Positions 16,611 through 25,934 of a stretch of 64,000 nucleotides of DNA are shown here, piece by piece. Numbering within the stretch: position 1 is the stretch's first letter; each line of letters opens with the position of its first letter. Location: NCBI RefSeq assembly GCF_003054045.1, contig NZ_QBKH01000011.1, positions 43,575-107,574 on the forward strand, in the 5' to 3' direction. The notes under the pieces were generated by a model. The model saw nothing but the letters and a program-made list of their open reading frames with translations. It did not search any database and had not been told where the DNA came from. The position numbers and the translations under genes are program-made. This stretch comes from Sphingobacterium faecium. GTDB lineage: Bacteria; Bacteroidota; Bacteroidia; Sphingobacteriales; Sphingobacteriaceae.

Positions 16611-16905
16611 TATGAATTGGTAAAATTGCTTTATCAACATCTAATTTAAGAAAAAAGCCAATGTGATTAACATTGAACCTTCTTGACGACTTTATTGTTT
16701 TCAGAGCTGTGCATATAGCAATGTCTATTTCCTTAAATTTGTATGCTGCATCTTCTTTCCCATGGTTTACATTTCCATATGAATTTACTTAAGATAAAGT
16801 GCATAGACATAAACCTCCATTACTTTGATTAATCAATTTCTCAATGTTGGGATCAATGTTCTCCACATGCAAAGCTTCTACAATTCGAAGAAAACTCTCC
16901 CATTA
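16558..16905 (-). pseudogene. Degraded unknown gene
   Basis: One minus-strand frame reads through this stretch with a single internal TAA: WESFLRIVEALHVENIDPN, then the stop, then YKFKEIDIAICTALKTIKSS and HIGFFLKLDVDKAILPIHNG. The residue composition looks like real protein, but no start is visible and I cannot name the family. It overlaps the start of the GNAT remnant. Confidence 0.4.
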
Positions 16906-16912
16906 CGATACA

Positions 16913-17152
16913 TTAAACAACAAATCGTCTCTTAAACAACGCCAACTCTCCTACTATAACATCTGGCCATCGAGCAAAACCTTGTCTAATAATCTCTTCC
17001 CCATCAACTATGGTAAATAACTGGGAGATACTAAAAGCGGACTCTCGGATACCTGCAATCTGTCTAAAAGTTAGCTGTGCTCTGCTTTTTGCAGTTTTGA
17101 CAACTGTAGGATGATTTAGTATATATTCTTGGTGTATTTGTTTTAAATTCAT
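16913..17152 (-). CDS. Small hypothetical protein
   Basis: 79 residues (MNLKQIHQEYILNHPTVVKT, RQIAGIRESAFSISQLF). The C-terminus ends abruptly in basic/hydrophobic residues next to degraded DNA, so it may be a truncated protein. It lies 30 bp downstream of another small gene. Not recognised; immunity-like context. Confidence 0.4.
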   Translation of the reverse strand: MNLKQIHQEYILNHPTVVKTAKSRAQLTFRQIAGIRESAFSISQLFTIVDGEEIIRQGFARWPDVIVGELALFKRRFVV

Positions 17153-17182
17153 CTGTATAGTTTTTTAAAATTAAAAGATCAA

Positions 17183-17416
17183 TCACAAAACTCTTAAGAG
17201 TTTCCCTTCTAACACTTCCTCTGGTACATCAAGGATCTGCTCAATCACTACTGTTGCAGACTCTTCCTTAAATTCACTCATAAACGCCCACAGGTCGTTT
17301 ACTTTTGTCGGGACAAAATGCTGTATAACATGATCCACACTATTGTCAGACTTCAGGATATTGTATCCCTTAGGCTTTAAGTCCTTCAAGATCCCGATTG
17401 TCAATGGTACATTCAT
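17183..17416 (-). CDS. Small protein, paralogue of the 56.3-57.0 kb gene
   Basis: 77 residues. Its N-terminal half (LKDLKPKGYNILKSDNSVD) aligns with LLELKRNGYNILTSKNTVD in the gene starting at 56976, and the ends share a VIEQ/VIDDAL...EGKLL/EGQLL pattern. It is much shorter than that relative, so it may be truncated. It starts 5 bp after the stop of a degraded frame, the tight spacing typical of toxin-immunity pairs. Confidence 0.5.
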   Translation of the reverse strand: MNVPLTIGILKDLKPKGYNILKSDNSVDHVIQHFVPTKVNDLWAFMSEFKEESATVVIEQILDVPEEVLEGKLLRVL

Positions 17417-17421
17417 CGCAA

Positions 17422-17565
17422 TTAGTATTTATCGTTTTCACCTTTTTCCAACAGGGTTACACTTTTGTATCCGCTCACGTTACTATAGAGCGCATTCTCA
17501 GTAACCCTCCCCTGCTTTGATTCAATATTGAACAGGATGAACACGCAAGAATGTTGAGCAACCGG
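17422..17565 (-). pseudogene. C-terminal fragment of a lost larger protein
   Basis: 47 residues without start codon (AQHSCVFILFNIESKQGR and ENALYSNVSGYKSVTLLEKG) follow an in-frame TAA. The stop codon lies 5 bp before the small gene at 17416. It looks like the tail of a larger gene, possibly a toxin, whose body has been deleted. Confidence 0.4.
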
Positions 17566-17568
17566 TTA

Positions 17569-18107
17569 TCTTATATCGTGTCCATCCTTATTCAATATCC
17601 AAAGATAAATAATAAAACTAAATATATTAGTTTTAATTTGCTATAATTTTTAGTTTTGTTGGTTTTAATTGAATATCTGCACTTTATAAAACTGAGATAC
17701 GGTTTCCTGCAAATATTTTTTTCAATATTTCCGAAAATTAACAGAATATTAAAAAATACAAAGTTAAAATCAACAACAAAGCTTGTTTTTCATAAAAGGT
17801 CTGCATATCTTAGGAGAAGCAATTATTAACAAGTGATAAGCTAAATTGGAATTATAACTTTTAATTTTTTTTTATTTACATATACTATATCTCAGATGTA
17901 TTAAAAAAATTAAAATCATAAGAATCTTCAAAGATTTCAAGAATAGTAAAATTGTAACATCTGAAATCAAAGAATTTATTAAAAAATATGATCGAAATTC
18001 AGTTAAAAGAAATTGTTGATGAAAAGCAAAAATATTCATCATAAAAGAGTTTAAAATTTATTTTGATAAAAATAAAGTAAATGTAGTGATAACAATTATT
18101 TAAATAC
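17569..18107. other. AT-rich intergenic region upstream of the RT operon
   Basis: No gene recognised. Very AT-rich, and likely contains the promoter of the plus-strand operon starting at 18108. No AC-repeat like that at 22967 was seen here. Confidence 0.5.
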
Positions 18108-19103
18108 ATGCCAATAAAATATAAATCTTCTAATTCACAAAAAAGGGAAAAAAAATTAAAACCCAAAATAAATACAAATCTTGGAGGTTTGATTGATAAA
18201 CTTTCATATTGGTCGATATTGTTTTGCATGTTAGCTACGATATTAATATTTGCTGCGTTTTACTTTATTTTGGACACATATTTTGAAGGAAATGGTATAA
18301 GTATAAATCCACCCAGCTTTACAAATTGCCTCTATTTCAGTGCTGTTACATTTACAACTTTAGGCTACGGAGATGTTCTCCCAGAAGGTCTTAGTAAATT
18401 TCTTGCAATAATTGAAGTTTCAACTGGAATGTTTCTTGCAGCAATCTTTATTGGTAAAATTTCTTCAGAAAGACAGTCAAGTAAATTAACACTTATTTAT
18501 GCCAGCATTAATCATCAAAAAATAATTGAGCTAATCAATGATGTCAACGCATCAATTGAAGAAACAAAACGTTGGTATAATGCACATGATAACAAGCGTC
18601 TATTAGATACATCGAAGAATTTATATGATCTAATATCTGTCATAAGGAAGTATTTAACAGTGCAGTCTTTAGAGGGGGAGTTAACAAAATATGGAAATCA
18701 TTCAACCTTAAAAAGGTTGTATATTTCTTTAGAAAAAACACAAAAGCAATCGCTGATTATTATAAAAACCTTTGGTGTCAATCAAGGTATTATTTCTTCA
18801 CACAGGAGAATCGTCAACTCTATATCTGAAATTGGCAAAAGCATGAAGCAGTTCTATAAAGACAATGACAAAGCAACAAATGTTCTTAAGGAGCTGATTC
18901 TTGAGAGAAAAGCATCTTCTACCTCAATTCAAAAACAGACTAATACATATAGAACAGAAATTACAGATGAACTAATAGATAATATAAATAAATATAAAAG
19001 TGATAATTTTGATCCAAAAAAAGACCTTAAAGAAATTGCCAAAGAACTAGGTATTTCTAAAAGATTTTTGATAAAATGTATTGAACAGATAAATAAAAAT
19101 TAA
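18108..19103 (+). CDS. Two-helix potassium-channel-like membrane protein, defence-associated
   Basis: 331 residues. TM1 lies at about 35-57, the pore loop at 72-90 with filter TTLGYGDVLPEG, and TM2 at about 98-117, i.e. the ion-channel_2 (PF07885) layout with a K+-selective GYGD. The long cytoplasmic C-terminus (120-331) is charged and helical, with predicted coiled-coil, and ends in IAKELGISKRFLIKCIEQI, which resembles a short HTH or docking helix. No RCK domain. It is the first gene of an operon with two reverse transcriptases, 32 bp upstream of the first. I infer a membrane effector or sensor for the RT system; this pairing is not one I know as established. Confidence 0.75.
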   Translation: MPIKYKSSNSQKREKKLKPKINTNLGGLIDKLSYWSILFCMLATILIFAAFYFILDTYFEGNGISINPPSFTNCLYFSAVTFTTLGYGDVLPEGLSKFLAIIEVSTGMFLAAIFIGKISSERQSSKLTLIYASINHQKIIELINDVNASIEETKRWYNAHDNKRLLDTSKNLYDLISVIRKYLTVQSLEGELTKYGNHSTLKRLYISLEKTQKQSLIIIKTFGVNQGIISSHRRIVNSISEIGKSMKQFYKDNDKATNVLKELILERKASSTSIQKQTNTYRTEITDELIDNINKYKSDNFDPKKDLKEIAKELGISKRFLIKCIEQINKN

Positions 19104-19135
19104 AATCACCTAACCAAGGACTATACAATAAAGAC

Positions 19136-20641
19136 ATGATAGATCAATCATTTTCACCACAAAACATCGAGGCTGTATTTGATGCTGAAAACAAAAGAGG
19201 CACCAATATAGAAAAGTTATTTGAATCAACATTCAGTGCTTCATTGGCATTGACCGCCGAAATGAAAGATATAAGAAAAAGAATTAAATACGCAACAAAT
19301 GTTTCTGCAAGGAATGAATTAATTGATACGTTAAATAGTCGAAAAGTGTTAAGAGAAGAAGTTCTTAACGACATTTTTGAGCAAATATCAATAAATATTA
19401 AATCATATACCCCTAGTGTTGGTGTAAAAATAATTAAATCCATGACTTGCTATACCCTAGGGGTATCTGTTGAAAGCTATTTCTATTCCAAAATTTTGCA
19501 ACAAAATTTAAGGGATACTTACAAAGTAAAACAACAATCTCGGTACCATATTTTAAAATCTATCATACACTTTGTTTCTGATAATTTTCCAAAAATCGTC
19601 ATTAGGACCGATATAAAGAAATTCTATGAAAGTATTCCTCAACCACAGTTACTTGAAAAACTTGATACCGATCACTTAATTACAATTAATACTAAGCGTG
19701 GCATAAAAAGAATTCTAAATAGCTTCAACTCTACTCTTACGGACAACTCTGAACTTGGACTCCCTCGTGGAATTGGTATAAGTGCCTATCTATCTGAAAT
19801 ATACATGAAATCAATTGATTCCGAGATAAAAAAAATAGATGATTTAGTATACTATGCAAGATATGTCGATGATATTATAGCAATCTTCACCCCTAATAGT
19901 GGAAAAAAAACAGATATAAATCATTACATAGAAAATATACGTGAAATAGTACAAAACAATTCAGGAAACCATTTAGAACTTCATTCCGAAAAAACGGCTT
20001 CCTATGATTTACAAAATGACATATCACCTATTGTGGCTATCTCCATTGATTCAACTACTTCTCCTGTTACTAATAATATTAATTATAAAAAAGCTATCAA
20101 TTATCTTGGTTATGTAATAGGATTCAAAAGGGTAACTGAAAATGTAGATGACAAGAAAAAAGATACCTACACCAGTTTTGTAGATATATCAGATCATAAA
20201 GTGCTTGAATATAAAAATAAAATTAAAATTGTATTTGAACATTACAATAAAAAGAAAGGACATAACCCTTCTAGATCTCTAAAATTATTAAAATCAAGAT
20301 TAGCATATCTTGTAAATAATACTCGTCTAAGTAACAACAAGTCTAATGTATATGTAGGATTATATTATTCCTACCCATTTGTTTCTTCAGAAGCTCAATT
20401 AAAAAAAATAGATAATAGCCTTAATTATTATATAAGCAGAACTGGCCTATCATCAGCTGAAAAGGAAATCCTAAAACAATTTTCATTTAAGGATTATTAC
20501 AAGAAGAAAGAACTAATCAAACATAGCTTTGGCAATAAAAGGTATTACCAATACAATGCAAACAGAGCTGACATACACAACAAAAAAAACTATGGAGTTT
20601 TAAAATTTGGAATAAAAGAGATTACATCGATCTGGAAATAA
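19136..20641 (+). CDS. drt3a: Reverse transcriptase, first of a DRT3-like pair
   Basis: 501 residues. The RT palm is visible: motif A in VIRTDIKKFYESI (Asp159), GLPRGIGISAYLSEIYM (residues 208-224) and the catalytic YARYVDDIIAI (YVDD at 243-246). There is no endonuclease or maturase (X/HNH) domain, excluding a group II intron, and no retron msr/msd arrangement. About 500 residues followed directly by a second, larger RT matches the DRT type 3 defence layout (UG3 plus UG8 RTs with an ncRNA). The stop overlaps the next start by one base (TAATG), so the two are translationally coupled. Confidence 0.7.
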   Translation: MIDQSFSPQNIEAVFDAENKRGTNIEKLFESTFSASLALTAEMKDIRKRIKYATNVSARNELIDTLNSRKVLREEVLNDIFEQISINIKSYTPSVGVKIIKSMTCYTLGVSVESYFYSKILQQNLRDTYKVKQQSRYHILKSIIHFVSDNFPKIVIRTDIKKFYESIPQPQLLEKLDTDHLITINTKRGIKRILNSFNSTLTDNSELGLPRGIGISAYLSEIYMKSIDSEIKKIDDLVYYARYVDDIIAIFTPNSGKKTDINHYIENIREIVQNNSGNHLELHSEKTASYDLQNDISPIVAISIDSTTSPVTNNINYKKAINYLGYVIGFKRVTENVDDKKKDTYTSFVDISDHKVLEYKNKIKIVFEHYNKKKGHNPSRSLKLLKSRLAYLVNNTRLSNNKSNVYVGLYYSYPFVSSEAQLKKIDNSLNYYISRTGLSSAEKEILKQFSFKDYYKKKELIKHSFGNKRYYQYNANRADIHNKKNYGVLKFGIKEITSIWK

Positions 20642-22830
20642 TGAAATATAAGAAAACAATTGGTTACAAAGACGCTAGAGTTCTTTTATCAGATATACTA
20701 CCGTATGAAGTCCCGCCATTTTTTAGCAATAGAAAATTCTACGATTTTGTGGTTGAATATGACATTCATATTGATGAAAATAAGTTAAAATTTAAACGCG
20801 ACAGTCCTAAAGAAGTTTTAAACATAATAAAAATTTTATTTGGTTTTGACAATAAAAATTGCTCTTTAAGATCAGGAAGGCCAGATGACAAGCATCAATA
20901 TTTTAATATATCTGCAAAACAAAATGAGACAATACCTTTTGACTTCAAAATATCGCATAAAGACACTGACTACAGGAAATTATTTGTGATGCACCCTATC
21001 AACCAGCTTGAAGTTATAAACTTTTATAAAAAATATAATTCTACAATTCTTTATTACACATCACGCTCCAATTTTTCTCTTCGTAAACCCCACAGAATAG
21101 CTTCTTTAAGATATTTTAAAAATACCATCAAATCTCAAAAAGGAAAAGCTGAGGAATTTATTGAATTGAATAAAAAAGAATATAGAAGTCTTAAAACTTA
21201 TTTTTCCTATGAAAAACATAGTAACATATATAGATACTATGAATCTTATGACTTTCAAAAAGCTGAGAAAAAATTCAGTCACTTATTGAAGTTTGACATC
21301 TCAAGATGTTTTGATAGTATTTATACGCATTCAATAGTATGGGCAACAATTAACAAAAAAGCATCAAAGGACAATTTACACTCAAAGGGTAAAAGCACAT
21401 TTGGCCATCATTTCGATGTGCTAATGCAAAAACATAATTACAACGAAACAAACGGAATTATAATTGGCCCAGAGCTATCAAGAATATTTGCAGAAATTAT
21501 TCTACAGAAAGTGGATCAGAACGTCGAAAAAATACTGGAAAAAGCAAATCTAAAAAATGGAGAAGACTTTGAAATAGCTAGGTATGTTGACGATTATTTC
21601 ATTTATACAAATGAGCCTATTAATAAAGATTTAATAATAGATTCGTTTAAAAAAGAATTACAGAAATACAATCTCTATTTCAATGAATCTAAGACTATAG
21701 AGTATACTAAGCCAATCATCACAGAGATCACCATTGCTAAAGAAGAAATAAAAAAACTTTTAAACGAATCAGCAATCTTCTTATTTAGTGATGAAAAACC
21801 ACAAATAAGGAAGCACTATCTTGCCAAAGATATTATTACAAACTATAAAAGCATTTTAAAAACCACAAAAACAAGCTATAAAGATCTACAAAATTATTTT
21901 TTAGCAAGCATCTTCCGTAACTTACGCAAATTGTTTAAAGAAATTTCGATTGATCAAAATAGATTAATAAAACTGTATAAAGATTTGCTTAATGATAGTT
22001 CTAACGACGAATTAAAGCTCAAATACTCTGATTTATCTAAAGAACTAAAAAAACGACATAAAAGCCTAAAGAAAAAATTAGGTGAGATCATTGAACTTTC
22101 TTTTTTTATATACACCGTATTACCTAGAGTATCATATGCTATCAAACTAAGTCAAATATTAATCACAATTATAAGTTTTATCAAAAATGCAGAAAGTACA
22201 ATCGGCAATCTTAAAAGCAAAGGTATCCTTATAAAGGACAGTCACATGTTAATTAATTATGACTTTGACGCTAAACATGATGTCTTTAAAAGAATTTTTG
22301 ATGGAATTCTCACCATCCTCCAAAAAAAAGTAATTAATAATTTTTCTGAAATAGAGACATTATATCTACTACCTATTATTAAAAACTTAGGCAATGAATA
22401 CTGTGTTAGTGAAGAAATACTTAACAAACATTTCTTTATTGATCAATTAGATAAAAGCAATAATTACTTCACTATAACATTTCTGTTGAATTTTATTGAA
22501 AGAAGAACAGAGTTTACAACAACAATAACAAGATTGCAAAACAAAATCTTAGAAGTACTTAAATGGTTTGATAGAAAAAACTCTGAACATACCTTTCTGT
22601 TGTTTGAAGTTTTAACTAACCCTAATTTTGGTTATAATGATTCTGATTTAGAGGTGTTTAGACTAAAATCCTTAAACAGTGCAGATTTCTTCAATTCTAG
22701 TACATTAAGAAATGATAAAAAAGCTTTTATTGAAGGCATTGCTAATTTTAAAAATATGTACTTTTTTGACTGGAAAAACCCTAACTTTGAAAAAGAGCTT
22801 AATACTAAACGAGGTCACGAAGTTTATTAA
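20641..22830 (+). CDS. drt3b: Reverse transcriptase, second of a DRT3-like pair
   Basis: 729 residues. Motif A is LLKFDISRCFDSIYTHSI (Asp219), GIIIGPELSRIFAEIIL (272-288) is the template/primer block, and FEIARYVDDYFIYT has YVDD at 315-318. A long, mostly helical C-terminal region (about 400-729) has no recognised nuclease domain. Size and order fit the UG8-type partner in DRT3 systems. Both RTs retain catalytic Asp pairs. An ncRNA candidate with an AC-repeat follows immediately. Distinguishing DRT3 from other unknown-group two-RT systems needs a phylogeny. Confidence 0.7.
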   Translation: MKYKKTIGYKDARVLLSDILPYEVPPFFSNRKFYDFVVEYDIHIDENKLKFKRDSPKEVLNIIKILFGFDNKNCSLRSGRPDDKHQYFNISAKQNETIPFDFKISHKDTDYRKLFVMHPINQLEVINFYKKYNSTILYYTSRSNFSLRKPHRIASLRYFKNTIKSQKGKAEEFIELNKKEYRSLKTYFSYEKHSNIYRYYESYDFQKAEKKFSHLLKFDISRCFDSIYTHSIVWATINKKASKDNLHSKGKSTFGHHFDVLMQKHNYNETNGIIIGPELSRIFAEIILQKVDQNVEKILEKANLKNGEDFEIARYVDDYFIYTNEPINKDLIIDSFKKELQKYNLYFNESKTIEYTKPIITEITIAKEEIKKLLNESAIFLFSDEKPQIRKHYLAKDIITNYKSILKTTKTSYKDLQNYFLASIFRNLRKLFKEISIDQNRLIKLYKDLLNDSSNDELKLKYSDLSKELKKRHKSLKKKLGEIIELSFFIYTVLPRVSYAIKLSQILITIISFIKNAESTIGNLKSKGILIKDSHMLINYDFDAKHDVFKRIFDGILTILQKKVINNFSEIETLYLLPIIKNLGNEYCVSEEILNKHFFIDQLDKSNNYFTITFLLNFIERRTEFTTTITRLQNKILEVLKWFDRKNSEHTFLLFEVLTNPNFGYNDSDLEVFRLKSLNSADFFNSSTLRNDKKAFIEGIANFKNMYFFDWKNPNFEKELNTKRGHEVY

Positions 22831-23034
22831 CTATATAAGATACTTGGAGAAATCTAAAAGCCCTGAATTATTGGTTAGGCTTTACATGAAATTGATGAGA
22901 TAATAAATTTCATTAAATTGAAATTTGTTAGATTAGATAAGAATTGTAGAGATATTGAGGCAACCAACACACACAATCTCCTAAAGGGTAATTATTACTT
23001 TTATGAGGCGAGCGTAGAGCACTCGCCTTTTTTT
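22831..23034 (+). ncRNA. Candidate DRT-associated ncRNA with (AC)4 tract
   Basis: About 200 bp without a coding frame between the second RT and the exonuclease gene. It holds a stem formed by AAAGCC and GGCTTT near 22857-22885, a hairpin with AAATTTCA/TGAAATTT arms near 22906-22926, an ACACACACA tract at 22967-22975, and a strong intrinsic terminator. A structured untranslated RNA ending in a terminator beside the RT pair fits a DRT3 ncRNA. From memory, DRT3 has been reported to make alternating GT/AC DNA, for which an AC tract would be a natural template. The 5' end is not determined and could lie inside the RT gene. Confidence 0.55.
23006..23034 (+). terminator. Intrinsic terminator of ncRNA/RT operon
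   Basis: AGGCGAG (23006-23012) pairs with CTCGCCT (23022-23028) around a 9-nt loop, followed by seven T (23028-23034). It ends 10 bp before the exonuclease start codon. Confidence 0.8.
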
Positions 23035-23044
23035 ACTTTAAGAT

Positions 23045-23614
23045 ATGTACTTATTTTTTGACACTGAGACAACAGGGCTTCCAAAAAGTTGGTCGGCTCC
23101 AATAACAGATTTAAAAAACTGGCCGCGTATGGTACAGTTAGCTTATATTCAGTATGACCAACAAGGTAATAAAATAATACAAGGTAATTTTATTATTAAA
23201 CCAGAAGGCTTTTCTATACCAACCGAGTCATCCAACATACACGGCATTACAACTCAGAGAGCTTTAAAAGAGGGTAAAGATTTAAAAGAGAGTCTAATTC
23301 TATTTAATGAACTAGTTGAAAAATCAAGTACGCTAGTAGCACATAACATTTCTTTTGATGAAAAGATATTAGGTGCAGAGTTCCTGAGACAAAATATGGG
23401 CCAACCGCTTGAATACAAAAGAAAGTTCTGCACCATGAATTCAACAAAAGATTTTTGTCAAATCCCAACACCATATGGTTTTAAAAAACCAAAGCTTTCT
23501 GAACTTTATCAAAAATTATTTAATTCAGATTTGTTAAATGCTCATGATGCTTATATTGACGTGGAGGCAACGGCGAAATGTTTTTGGAAACTTCGTCAAA
23601 TGGGTATTCTGTAA
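23045..23614 (+). CDS. DnaQ-like DEDDh 3'-5' exonuclease
   Basis: 189 residues. ExoI is FFDTETTG (Asp6, Glu8), ExoII is VAHNISFDEKIL (Asp105) and ExoIII is LNAHDAYIDVEAT (His167, Asp172), so all DEDDh residues are present. Full length for a stand-alone epsilon-like exonuclease. It starts right after the terminator of the RT/ncRNA unit, so it is either expressed by read-through or from a promoter within the ncRNA region. A role trimming RT products or host DNA in the defence system is inference. An IS256-type element begins a few bases after its stop codon. Confidence 0.85.
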   Translation: MYLFFDTETTGLPKSWSAPITDLKNWPRMVQLAYIQYDQQGNKIIQGNFIIKPEGFSIPTESSNIHGITTQRALKEGKDLKESLILFNELVEKSSTLVAHNISFDEKILGAEFLRQNMGQPLEYKRKFCTMNSTKDFCQIPTPYGFKKPKLSELYQKLFNSDLLNAHDAYIDVEATAKCFWKLRQMGIL

Positions 23615-23620
23615 GTACGG

Positions 23621-24992
23621 GAGTGTAACTCAAACTGTGTCATTGGATAATTAACCAAAATCTAAAAGCCTCTATCCAGTTTGAGCCTATCCCCAAATTT
23701 AATGTAAAGTTGGGATATGGTCAAGCCCCAGTTATGCACTGGCATTGTCCACTTTTTAGAGATGTCCTTTATTATCAGAAACATCAGCTTCATAAGAGCC
23801 TGCTCAGAACTGAATGCACCTTTAGACTTCGTTATTTTTCGGATCTGACGGTGCATTCCTTCAATAGGATTAGTGGTATAGATAGTCTTCCGGACCTGCT
23901 CATCATACTCAAAAAAAGTAGAGAGGTTGATCCAGTTATCGAGCCATGACTTAGCGGCTATGGGGTATTTCTTGCCCCATTTCTCTTCAAAGACCAGTAG
24001 TTTTTCATATCCCATTTCTTCGTTGACAGCTTTATAAATGGGCTTTAAATCTTCAATAACAGCCTTTTTGTCCTTTTCTGTAACGTAGCGCATGCTTGAT
24101 CTAATCTGATGAACAATGCATAACTGAACTTTTGTTTTTGGAAAAATAGCTTCTATAGCTTCAGGAAAGCCCTTCAGTCCATCAATACAGGCTATCAGGA
24201 TGTCCTCTACACCGCGTTGCTTTAGATCGGTGAGTACGGATAACCAGAATTTTGCTCCTTTGTTTTCCGAACTATATAGCCCTATCAGTTCTTTGCGACC
24301 ATCCATGCCTATGCCCAGGATATTATAAATGGCCCGGGACTCAACCGTACCGTTCTGACGGACTTTATAATGCATGCAGTCCAGGAAAACAAAGGGATAG
24401 ACGGCCTCTAGCGGACGACTTCGCCACTCGTTAACAGCAGGCATGACGCTTTCTGTAATACGGGATATTTCAGTTGCAGAAATCTCCATAGCATACATCT
24501 CACGGATAAAATCACTTATTGCACGTGTGCTCATACCTTTGGCATACATGCTCAGCACATGACCTTCCAGCTGTTCTGTTATATTAAGCTGACGTTTGGG
24601 AACTACCTTGGGCTAAAATGTACCAGATCTATCCCGTCCAGATTCAAGTTCAAATGTACCTGTATTAAGACCTCGAACAGTCTTTTTGGTCTTGCCATTC
24701 CGACGATTGGAGTTCCCGGAAGCTTTATCTTCCTGAAGGTGACTTTCCAGCTCGCTATCCATCATCGACTCCAGTAAGTGCTTCATTAAGGGCGCCAGAA
24801 CGCCATCATTGGGAGATAAACTCTTTCCGTTATAAAGACCTTGCATAGCTTCCCCTTTGAAGCGTTCAAAACGACGAAGCCCTCTTGAATACAATTAAAA
24901 AACAAATACGAATGAAAAATCAAATGGGGTCTTTTCTTTCATGACCATGTCGTTTGAATAATTATTCCGTTGACACAGTTCACGTTACAGTC
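23621..24992 (-). mobile_element. IS256-family insertion sequence with interrupted transposase
   Basis: Imperfect inverted termini: GAGTGTAACTCAAACTGTGT at 23621 versus the reverse complement of 24973-24992 (GACTGTAAC, GAACTGTGTCA). They bracket one transposase frame that carries a stop codon. No target-site duplication was evident. It lies directly after the exonuclease stop codon and forms the right border of the RT defence locus. Confidence 0.8.
23662..24894 (-). pseudogene. IS256-family (Mutator-like) transposase, internal amber stop
   Basis: The N-terminal part (93 residues, FKGEAMQGLYNGKSLSPNDG) and C-terminal part (298+ residues) are in the same frame, separated only by a TAG at 24613-24615, where relatives read through FEPKVVPKRQ. 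DDE-type blocks remain: FVFLDCMHYKVRQNG, ILIACIDGLKGFPEAI and YTTNPIEGMHRQIRK. One base change apparently inactivated an otherwise intact gene; a sequencing error is also possible. The start at 24894 may be a late or alternative one. Confidence 0.85.
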
Positions 24993-25048
24993 TCCATTAT
25001 ATTAGCTAAAGTTGAAAAATAGTTGATTGTCTGCTAAAAAACAACTCT

Positions 25049-25933
25049 TTAAATTAGTTGATCAAAAGACAGCAGCCTTTCAGTCACTTTATCAAAGTAA
25101 TATCGAAAATTCCCCATCTTAATGGCCACAATATCTTCGGTTGCGTCATTTTGTTCAATCTGAAATCTCCCAATATTGATTTCCTGAAACTGTAGAAAGT
25201 TTATATCCTGACCATAATGACACACCAATAACATATGTAGGTTTGTCCCCCCATTTTCAGTACGATGGAGATCCGTAAACTTGTTTCTAAACGCATCAGG
25301 AATTCTACTCCACGCCTCGCAATGAATATTTATTTCTCTTTTTGCCTTAAAATCATCCTTTGGCCAATATTTATATGCTAGCTCAGAAATTCGACCATAG
25401 ATTATGCTGTTGACTTCTTGCAAGTATCTTGCGTACGGCATCAATCCATCATCTACTTGAAAATTCGTTAAGATACCATTCGTGAAATAAAGATATGTTT
25501 TAATCTTTTCTGAATAGAACATTCCATTTCTAGAAACACCTGACAAGTTTAAAACTTTCGATAGAAATTCCGTTGTAAAGCTACTATTCTCTAATGCTGT
25601 ACTCAATATATCGTTTATATTAAGCGCATTAAATTCTTTAGCAACTGAAAAATCCTTCATATGCTTATTAATATCCTTTTGAGTCAAATAAGTAACACTT
25701 GTATCCGCGACTACAAAAGCTATATTGCGAGTAAAAACTTCAACCTCTATTGCCCATATTTTTGGTTTTACTTTATCAGAAGGAAAGATAGAATACAGTT
25801 GATCACCATGATAACCAAGTATATTGGTAATACCACTTATTGACCCATCACCTATTTCTCCTTTATACTCACTAAACCCTTTAACAGAAGGAAGGAATAC
25901 TCCTGTGGATTTCCTCTTATTAAAATATGACAT
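25049..25933 (-). CDS. Hypothetical protein, last gene of a TIR-associated group
   Basis: 294 residues, no signal peptide or transmembrane helix. Mixed alpha/beta with INIHCEAWSRIPDAFRN and NLHMLLVCHYGQDINFLQFQ. It starts 1 bp after the stop of the upstream gene, so the two are coupled. I do not recognise the family. It shares direction and spacing with the TIR-domain gene at 27.3-28.8 kb, suggesting one defence operon. Confidence 0.55.
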   Translation of the reverse strand: MSYFNKRKSTGVFLPSVKGFSEYKGEIGDGSISGITNILGYHGDQLYSIFPSDKVKPKIWAIEVEVFTRNIAFVVADTSVTYLTQKDINKHMKDFSVAKEFNALNINDILSTALENSSFTTEFLSKVLNLSGVSRNGMFYSEKIKTYLYFTNGILTNFQVDDGLMPYARYLQEVNSIIYGRISELAYKYWPKDDFKAKREINIHCEAWSRIPDAFRNKFTDLHRTENGGTNLHMLLVCHYGQDINFLQFQEINIGRFQIEQNDATEDIVAIKMGNFRYYFDKVTERLLSFDQLI

Positions 25934-25934
25934 C

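Noticed and set aside
19136..22830. Group II intron or retron
   Set aside because: No maturase or HNH domain, no intron ribozyme-like flanks and no msr/msd inverted-repeat layout. Two adjacent RTs point to a DRT-type system.
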